From: CAMCHP01 sp036835325
GTDB taxonomy: Bacteria; Bacteroidota; Bacteroidia; Flavobacteriales_D; Sanyastnellaceae
Assembly (NCBI GenBank): GCA_036835325.1
Contig: DAITMF010000076.1
Location: forward strand, 1 to 10,664
Length of the DNA: 10,664 nucleotides
Reading direction: 5' to 3'
Part shown: piece by piece, positions 6,097-10,664 of the stretch
How the letters are laid out: each line of letters starts with the position of its first letter
Numbering within the stretch: position 1 is the stretch's first letter
Notes under the pieces: generated by a model
Databases searched by the model: none
What the model saw: only the letters and a program-made list of their open reading frames with translations
What the model was told of the DNA's origin: nothing
Made by a program: the position numbers and the translations under genes

Positions 6097-8064
6097 ATGA
6101 TTCCAAAAGACGTCATTGACCGCGTGCTCGACATGGCCCTCATCGAAGAGGTCATCGGCGAGTTCGTGCAGTTAAAACGTTCGGGATCAAGCTACAAGGG
6201 CCTCAGCCCCTTTAACAACGAAAAAACACCTTCGTTTTACGTTATCCCGTCAAAAGGCATCTTCAAAGACTTCTCCTCCGGCAAGGGCGGTTCGGTGATC
6301 ACCTTCTTGATGGAGCACGAAAAGATGAGCTACCCCGAGGCCATCCGCTGGTTGGCCCAACGGTACAACATCGAAATCGAAGAAGAAGAGCCCGATGCCA
6401 AAGCGCTCGAAGAGCGTTCAGAGCGCGAAAGCCTCTTGGCCGTGACCGAGTGGGCCGCGAAATTTTTTGAAGACCAACTCTGGAAAACCGACGAAGGCCA
6501 AACCATCGCGCATTCGTATTTCACTGAGCGCGGTTTCCGCGACGACACCATCAAGAAATTCCGCCTCGGCTACTGTCCGAAAGGCTTTGATACCATGACC
6601 CAGGCTGCGTTGGCGGCAGGGTACGAGCTCAAGTGGCTCATCGCGGCGGGTTTGACCCGTGAATCGTCAAACGGCCGTCCGTTCGATTTTTTCAATGAAC
6701 GGGTGATGTTCCCGATTCGCGATGTAGCCGGAAGGGTGATCGCCTTCGGCGGACGAATACTGGGGTCGGAGAAAAAAACGGCGAAGTACTTCAACAGCCC
6801 TGAGAATGCCCTCTACAACAAGTCGCGTGTTCTCTACGGCATTGACCTCGCCAAGCAGGAAATCGTCAAGAGCGATCGCTGCTTTTTGGTGGAGGGCTAC
6901 ACCGATGTGGTGTCGCTCTACCAAGCCGGAGTTCACAATGTGGTGGCTTCGTCGGGCACGGCACTGACCGAAGAGCAGGTGCGCTTGATTCGTCGGTACA
7001 GCCAAAATGTAACGATTCTGTACGATGGCGACCCTGCCGGTATCCGCGCTAGCTTTCGCGGAATCAACCTGATTTTGTCGCAAGGCTTAAACGTTCGCGT
7101 GGTTCTTTTCCCTGACGGGGATGACCCGGATTCATTTGCCAAAAAGAGCAGCAGCTCTGAGTTGGAGGCCTACATCGACCAAGCTTCGCGCGATTTTATT
7201 TCGTTCAAAACGGATGTCCTCGCTGCCGATGCCGCCGGTGACCCTGTAAAACGTGCGGGCATGATTCGCGACGTGGTCGAATCGATTGCCTGCATACCCG
7301 ATGCGATCAAACGCAGCGTGTACATCAACGAATGCAGCAGTCTGCTCGACATTGACGAGCAGGTTCTGCTGACCGAGACCAACAAGATTCTCCGTCAAAA
7401 GGGCAGCACTACCCCGGTCAAGCCGCAGACCGACGATGACGCACCCGACGCTGCGGTTGAAAATCCTGCAACGCCGCCCGTTGCGCGCGAAGTTGACCGC
7501 ATGGCCGGACTCACGCACATTGAGCACGAACTTGCGCGCTTGCTCATTCGTTTTGGCACCTACCCGGTATCCATTCCCGAGTACGATGAAGAAACCCGCG
7601 AACATCAGCTTATCGAGCTTTCAGTGGCAGAGTATGTGATGAACGAGCTGGAAGACGATGCCCTCGAACTGCATTTTGATGTGCTCAACGAGATCATTTC
7701 AATCTACAAATCAGCCGTCCGCGAAGGAAGTTTCCCCGATGAAAAGGCGTTTTTAAACCACGCCAACGCCGAAGTGACGTCGTTCTACTGTGCGCAAATG
7801 GCCGACCGCTACACCTTGAGCGAGAATTGGACCGCGCGCCACCGCATCTACCCACAAACCGAAGACATGAACCTTGACACTGCGGTAAAATGGTGCTTGT
7901 TCAGGTTGAAGCAGCAACACGTGATGTTTATGGCGAGGGCCGTTGAAGAACGACTCAAAGTCTCCGAAAACCAAGATGAACAGATGCGTTTGCTCGAAGA
8001 CAAAATGAAGTTTGACCGCATCCGCATTGAACTTACCCGCTTCTTCGGAAGCGCAATTTTATGA
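6097..8064 (+). CDS. dnaG: DNA primase DnaG with a zinc-less N-terminal domain
   Basis: A 655-residue primase that makes RNA primers at the replication fork and works with the DnaB helicase. The N-terminal domain (about 1-100) keeps the CHC2 primase fold signature around GLSPFNNEKTPSF and KDFSSGKGG, but the zinc ligands are replaced: by alignment to the usual CPFH...CFxC pattern, positions 37, 40, 58 and 61 are Ser, Asn, Asp and Ser. The catalytic core is intact: EGYTD (266-270), DGDPAG (310-315) and DGDDPDSF (340-347) carry the acidic metal-binding residues of the TOPRIM domain. A Pro/Asp/Ala-rich linker (about 430-465) leads to a helical C-terminal domain, the expected helicase-binding part. 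ATG 6097 fits the family N-terminus. Length is normal for the family. The stop overlaps the start of the next gene (ATGA), implying coupling. Confidence 0.96.
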   Translation: MIPKDVIDRVLDMALIEEVIGEFVQLKRSGSSYKGLSPFNNEKTPSFYVIPSKGIFKDFSSGKGGSVITFLMEHEKMSYPEAIRWLAQRYNIEIEEEEPDAKALEERSERESLLAVTEWAAKFFEDQLWKTDEGQTIAHSYFTERGFRDDTIKKFRLGYCPKGFDTMTQAALAAGYELKWLIAAGLTRESSNGRPFDFFNERVMFPIRDVAGRVIAFGGRILGSEKKTAKYFNSPENALYNKSRVLYGIDLAKQEIVKSDRCFLVEGYTDVVSLYQAGVHNVVASSGTALTEEQVRLIRRYSQNVTILYDGDPAGIRASFRGINLILSQGLNVRVVLFPDGDDPDSFAKKSSSSELEAYIDQASRDFISFKTDVLAADAAGDPVKRAGMIRDVVESIACIPDAIKRSVYINECSSLLDIDEQVLLTETNKILRQKGSTTPVKPQTDDDAPDAAVENPATPPVAREVDRMAGLTHIEHELARLLIRFGTYPVSIPEYDEETREHQLIELSVAEYVMNELEDDALELHFDVLNEIISIYKSAVREGSFPDEKAFLNHANAEVTSFYCAQMADRYTLSENWTARHRIYPQTEDMNLDTAVKWCLFRLKQQHVMFMARAVEERLKVSENQDEQMRLLEDKMKFDRIRIELTRFFGSAIL

Positions 8065-8891
8065 GTATGGATTTCTCGTGGCTTGAAAAAGGCCTCATCT
8101 TTTCGAAGTACCACCTTACGATTGCCGATTTGATTTACATCACGGTGGCCTACCTCGTGGTACGCGCGGTGCTGTACGCTTTTCGCATTGCGATTACCCG
8201 CGTGGGCAAGGCCCGCGCCATCGAAGCCGGCAAAATCTACACCATTCGCAAACTGGTGGCCTACGCGCTGTATACGTTTTGGGCGATTCTGTCGCTCGAA
8301 CACATGGGCATCGACATTACCTTGTTTCTCGCCGGTTCGGCGGCCCTCTTGGTGGGCGTTGGCTTGGGCCTGCAAAGCGTATTTACCGATTTCGTTTCGG
8401 GCTTTGTTTTGCTCTTTGACGGAACCATTCGCGTTGGCGATGTGATTGAAGTGGATGGTTTGTTGGCGCGGGTGCAGCGCATCGATATTCGCACCTCAAA
8501 AGTGATTACCCGCACCGGCATTGTGATTGTACTGCCGAACTCAAAGATCACTTCGAACGCCGTAACGAACTGGAGCCTCGAAGAAACTGCCACCCGCTTC
8601 AACATCACCGTTGGTGTGAAGTACGGTTCTGATGTGCGTTTGGTAGAGCGTTTGCTGCTGCAAGCCGCATCTGAAAGCGAACGCGTCGACCAGCTGCGCA
8701 AACCCTTCGTGGTTTTTACCGACTTTGGCGACTCGGCCTTGATGTTTGACTTGCGTTTTTGGTCAGCGAGTTTATGGGAGATGGACATTGTGAAAAGTGA
8801 TCTGCGTTTTCGCATCGATGAGCTCTTCAGGCTGAACAACATCACCATACCGTTCCCTCAACGCGATGTCAATCTATACCCTAAAGCATAA
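8061..8891 (+). CDS. MscS-family small-conductance mechanosensitive channel
   Basis: A 276-residue inner-membrane protein expected to open under membrane tension and release solutes during osmotic downshock. It has TM1 (about 19-42), TM2 (about 62-80) and the pore-lining TM3 (about 86-119) with Gly/Ala-rich LAGSAALLVGVGLGLQ. The MscS beta domain follows (RVGDVIEVDG at 124-133, VLPNSKITSNAVTNWS), then an alpha/beta C-terminal cage domain to about 270. It is close to the length of the minimal E. coli MscS (286 residues). The ATG at 8061 overlaps the dnaG TGA (8062-8064) by 4 nt. A second ATG at 8067 is an alternative start. It has no promoter of its own and is probably co-transcribed with dnaG. 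A functional link between the two is not evident. Confidence 0.93.
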   Translation: MSMDFSWLEKGLIFSKYHLTIADLIYITVAYLVVRAVLYAFRIAITRVGKARAIEAGKIYTIRKLVAYALYTFWAILSLEHMGIDITLFLAGSAALLVGVGLGLQSVFTDFVSGFVLLFDGTIRVGDVIEVDGLLARVQRIDIRTSKVITRTGIVIVLPNSKITSNAVTNWSLEETATRFNITVGVKYGSDVRLVERLLLQAASESERVDQLRKPFVVFTDFGDSALMFDLRFWSASLWEMDIVKSDLRFRIDELFRLNNITIPFPQRDVNLYPKA

Positions 8892-8952
8892 GTCAACCTG
8901 CATGCGTGCAACGTTTGCAGCGTCTTTGGCGTCTTAAATTGCCGGAGAGTTG

Positions 8953-8960
8953 TATCTTCG
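8953..8960 (+). promoter_or_regulatory. Probable -7 promoter element (TATCTTCG) for the lipoprotein gene
   Basis: One mismatch from TAnnTTTG, 35 bp before the ATG at 8996. A TTTG at 8925-8928 could be the -33 element, but its 24-bp spacing is slightly long. No terminator with a T run lies between the channel gene and this point, so read-through is also possible. Confidence 0.35.
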
Positions 8961-8995
8961 GGTCTTGTAAGCTTTTTAACACTTATTCTGTAGTC

Positions 8996-9952
8996 ATGAA
9001 ATTTGTTACCCGTCTTGGCTTTGCAGTCGCAGCACTTATGGTGCTCGTTCAATTGAGCGGTTGCCTCAATGAAGACAACCGCATACCGCCCAACTGCTAC
9101 GATGGCGTACTCAACAACCTCGAAGAATTGGTTGATTGCGGCGGCCCAAACTGCGAGCCTTGCGACCCTTGCATCAACGGCATTTGGGAACCAGAATTGG
9201 GCGAACAATGGGTTGACTGTGGCGGCGAGTGCGAGCCTTGCGCAAGCAATTTCAACGGGCAACTTGACCCAGGCGAAGAGTGCATTGACTGCGGCGGAAC
9301 CACCGGTGTAGCCTGCGGTGAACTCTGCAATGACGGCCTACCCAATGGCTGCGAAGTCGAACTCGATTGTGGCGGCCAATATTGCCCCGCTTGTCCAAAC
9401 TGTAACGACAATATCCTCAACCAAGACGAAATCGGCATCGACTGCGGTGGCAGCGAGTGCGAAGAATGTCCTCCCGGTGTGAACTGCGTTAACGGCATCC
9501 TCGATGGCGATGAGCTGTACATCGACTGCGGTGGTGAAAATTGCCCCGAATGTGAGTTCTCGATGCGCTGGCGAGCCAACAACAACAACACTGAAGCCGA
9601 TGCGCTTGCACAAGCAACCTTGGCAGGTACAGCCATCCAGATCACCGGTGCTTCCACAAACAACACCGGATTGACGGCTATCTTGGCCGAACCCGCCGGG
9701 GGATGGGTGTCGAACACCACCATTCAAGCGAATGCCGCAAGCTTCCCAGACATACAAGTGATCTACACGAACTCACTCGGTGAGGTGTTCTCATCGCAGT
9801 TCGACAACTCATCGGCGGCGTTTACCATCGCGTATGTAGCCCCAATTGCCGGAGGCGTGATTGTCGGCACCTTCTCAGGCAACCTCTTCAACGGAGATGG
9901 CGAGCAAAACGTGAACATATCAAACGGTGAATTCCTTCTGGAAATTCAATAA
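8996..9952 (+). CDS. Lipoprotein with six Cys-rich DCGG repeats and a beta-rich C-terminal domain
   Basis: A 318-residue predicted lipoprotein. The signal peptide MKFVTRLGFAVAALMVLVQ is followed by the lipobox LSGC, with Cys23 as the lipidated residue. Residues 34-186 are six tandem repeats of about 25 residues of the form CxNGxxxxxExxxDCGGxxCxxC. DCGG is at 47-50, 74-77, 98-101, 124-127, 149-152 and 177-180. Repeat 3 departs from the pattern: it lacks the leading Cys and has extra residues before its last Cys. The C-terminal part (about 190-318), ending in GTFSGNLFNGDGEQNVNISNGEFLLEI, resembles DUF6252-type domains of Bacteroidota lipoproteins, a weak match made from memory. ATG 8996 is chosen because it gives a perfect signal peptide, although the frame is open to 8906. 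Function is unknown. Surface or periplasmic location, disulfide cross-linking and metal binding by the Asp/Cys repeats are inferences. Confidence 0.85.
   Translation: MKFVTRLGFAVAALMVLVQLSGCLNEDNRIPPNCYDGVLNNLEELVDCGGPNCEPCDPCINGIWEPELGEQWVDCGGECEPCASNFNGQLDPGEECIDCGGTTGVACGELCNDGLPNGCEVELDCGGQYCPACPNCNDNILNQDEIGIDCGGSECEECPPGVNCVNGILDGDELYIDCGGENCPECEFSMRWRANNNNTEADALAQATLAGTAIQITGASTNNTGLTAILAEPAGGWVSNTTIQANAASFPDIQVIYTNSLGEVFSSQFDNSSAAFTIAYVAPIAGGVIVGTFSGNLFNGDGEQNVNISNGEFLLEIQ
9092..9553 (+). repeat. Six tandem DCGG-encoding repeats within the lipoprotein gene
   Basis: Six coding units of roughly 72-84 bp each encode the pattern C-N-G/D-x-x-x-E-x-x-x-DCGG-x-x-C-x-x-C. The protein pattern is well conserved, but the codons and the residues between the motifs differ from unit to unit. 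This suggests old duplications kept by selection rather than a recent unstable DNA repeat. Confidence 0.8.
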
Positions 9953-9978
9953 AACCTTCAACCCCAACCCTTGAAGTG

Positions 9979-10013
9979 AAACCGTCTTCGGCCTCGGCCT
10001 TAGGCGGTTTTTT
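9979..10013 (+). terminator. Rho-independent terminator of the lipoprotein gene
   Basis: An 8-bp stem (9979-9986 with 10003-10010, one G-T pair) with a 16-base loop is followed by a T run from 10008 to 10013. It lies 26 bp after the TAA stop of the lipoprotein gene. Confidence 0.7.
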
Positions 10014-10021
10014 ATGGCACA

Positions 10022-10050
10022 AAAAAGAGGCGTGAACAACGCCTCTTTTT
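10022..10050. terminator. Bidirectional terminator between convergent genes
   Basis: A perfect 11-bp stem (10022-10032 with 10040-10050, core GAGGCG/CGCCTC, 7-base loop) is flanked by A6 on the left and T5 on the right, so it works in both directions. It ends the leftward OmpA-like gene, whose stop is at 10090, and can back up the lipoprotein terminator. Confidence 0.85.
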
Positions 10051-10089
10051 CTTTATGCAGGTTCCCAGGAAGGGAAGGAAATCTTCCGA

Positions 10090-10664
10090 TCAGTTTTCGA
10101 TGATTTGGAAGAGGTCTTGGAGGTTCGGTGAAATGATGACTTCAATGCGGCGGTTCTTGGCCTTGTCTTCTGGGTCAAGCGGATGGTACTCACTGCGGCC
10201 TGACGCTGCCAAGATTTGCGGCTTGATTTGGCTGTTGTCCATCATAATCTTTACCACCGCTGTTGCACGGAGCACGCTGAGCTCCCAGTTGTCGCGTGGG
10301 ATGGTTTGGCTGCGAAGCGCATCGGTATCGGTGTGGCCCTCAACGATGATTTCCATGTCGACTTCAGACTCAATCGCCTTGGCCAAGTCAATCAAGGCCT
10401 TGCGTCCTTCGTCGTTGATGACGGTGCTTGCGGAGGGGAAGAGCAGCTTGGCCTCCATGCTCACGTAAACCTTGCCGTTGCGGGTCTCGACCGTGAGCCC
10501 TTTGTCTTTGAAGCCCAACAGTGCCTGTTGAATCTTGTCGCGCAGCGCATTGGCCTGAGCCTCTTGCCGGGCCAAAAGGTCTTCAAGCTCATTCACCCGT
10601 TGCTCACGTGTTTTCAAGGTCTCAGACAAGGTGTTGAGGCTGGCCTCTTTTTCGTTCAGCGTGC
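10090..10664 (-). CDS. OmpA/MotB-family peptidoglycan-binding protein (partial, N-terminus outside window)
   Basis: The C-terminal 190 or so residues of a leftward gene, ending at a TGA (10092-10090). The frame stays open to the window edge, and the only start-like codon in the track of this frame, a TTG at 10629, sits inside a coiled coil, so the true start lies beyond 10664. The visible part begins with a Glu/Leu-rich coiled coil (about 50 residues, including REQRVNELEDLLARQEAQ). An OmpA C-terminal domain follows, with IIVEGHTDTDAL, DNWELSVLRATAVV and KNRRIEVIISP. The conserved Asp in GHTD and Arg in NRRIE, which contact diaminopimelate in the family, are present. It should anchor an outer-membrane or membrane protein to peptidoglycan. 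The NWELS motif is MotB-like, but this motif also occurs in non-motile Bacteroidota, so motility cannot be inferred. Confidence 0.9.
   Translation of the reverse strand, partial: TLNEKEASLNTLSETLKTREQRVNELEDLLARQEAQANALRDKIQQALLGFKDKGLTVETRNGKVYVSMEAKLLFPSASTVINDEGRKALIDLAKAIESEVDMEIIVEGHTDTDALRSQTIPRDNWELSVLRATAVVKIMMDNSQIKPQILAASGRSEYHPLDPEDKAKNRRIEVIISPNLQDLFQIIEN

Noticed and set aside
8907..8919. Short palindrome TGCAA-CGT-TTGCA between the channel and lipoprotein genes
   Set aside because: The arms are only 5 bp and no T run follows, so it is neither a terminator nor long enough to call an operator with confidence.
9097..9723. Minus-strand open frame rich in Pro, Gln and Ser opposite the lipoprotein repeats
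   Set aside because: Its apparent PPQS repeats are just the reverse reading of the DCGG repeats. The plus-strand frame has a signal peptide, a lipobox and conserved cysteines.
1..10664. Defence system, prophage, insertion sequence or CRISPR array
   Set aside because: No transposase, integrase, nuclease or capsid-like protein, no regularly spaced repeats and no target-site duplications were seen. The genes are ordinary chromosomal ones and reading frames are intact throughout.

Overview
The window looks like chromosomal DNA from a member of the Bacteroidota, most likely the order Flavobacteriales, with a fairly high GC content for that group. The evidence is a Por-type (T9SS) C-terminal sorting domain on a large secreted protein, several intergenic TAnnTTTG octamers (the Bacteroidota -7 promoter element), an RprX/RprY-type two-component pair, and a DnaG primase whose N-terminal zinc-binding ligands are replaced as I recall for flavobacterial primases. 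Genus or species cannot be read from this sequence. I see no sign of a mobile element, prophage or CRISPR array.

Layout, left to right. Positions 1-75 hold the end of an upstream transcription unit and its strong terminator. A 1156-residue secreted protein follows (181-3651): Asp-box beta-propellers, then a PKD domain, a jelly-roll (choice-of-anchor J) domain and a T9SS tail. Behind it lie its terminator and a perfect 11-bp palindrome. The 377-bp gap before the next gene is not empty. Read leftward it has a promoter (TTG-N17-TACCTTTG), a foldable stretch of about 130 nt and a terminator with a U6 tail, which together suggest an unannotated small RNA. Beside that promoter are two GTTAACG heptamers spaced 11 bp apart, the spacing of OmpR/PhoB-type binding sites.

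Next come a histidine kinase (rprX-like, best start GTG 4029) and its OmpR-family response regulator (rprY-like, 5353-6051), overlapping by 17 nt. They are followed by dnaG (6097-8064) with its own -7 element, and an MscS-type channel gene (8061-8891) joined to dnaG by a 4-nt ATGA overlap. A lipoprotein gene (8996-9952) encodes six Cys-rich DCGG repeats and a beta-rich C-terminal domain. It converges on the end of an OmpA/MotB-like peptidoglycan-binding protein (minus strand, cut off by the right edge), with two terminators between them.

Functionally this is a mix of cell-envelope genes (secreted propeller protein, mechanosensitive channel, lipoprotein, OmpA-like anchor), an envelope-sensing two-component system and the replication primase. 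The most interesting parts are the putative leftward small RNA with adjacent OmpR-type repeats, the zinc-less primase, and the DCGG-repeat lipoprotein.
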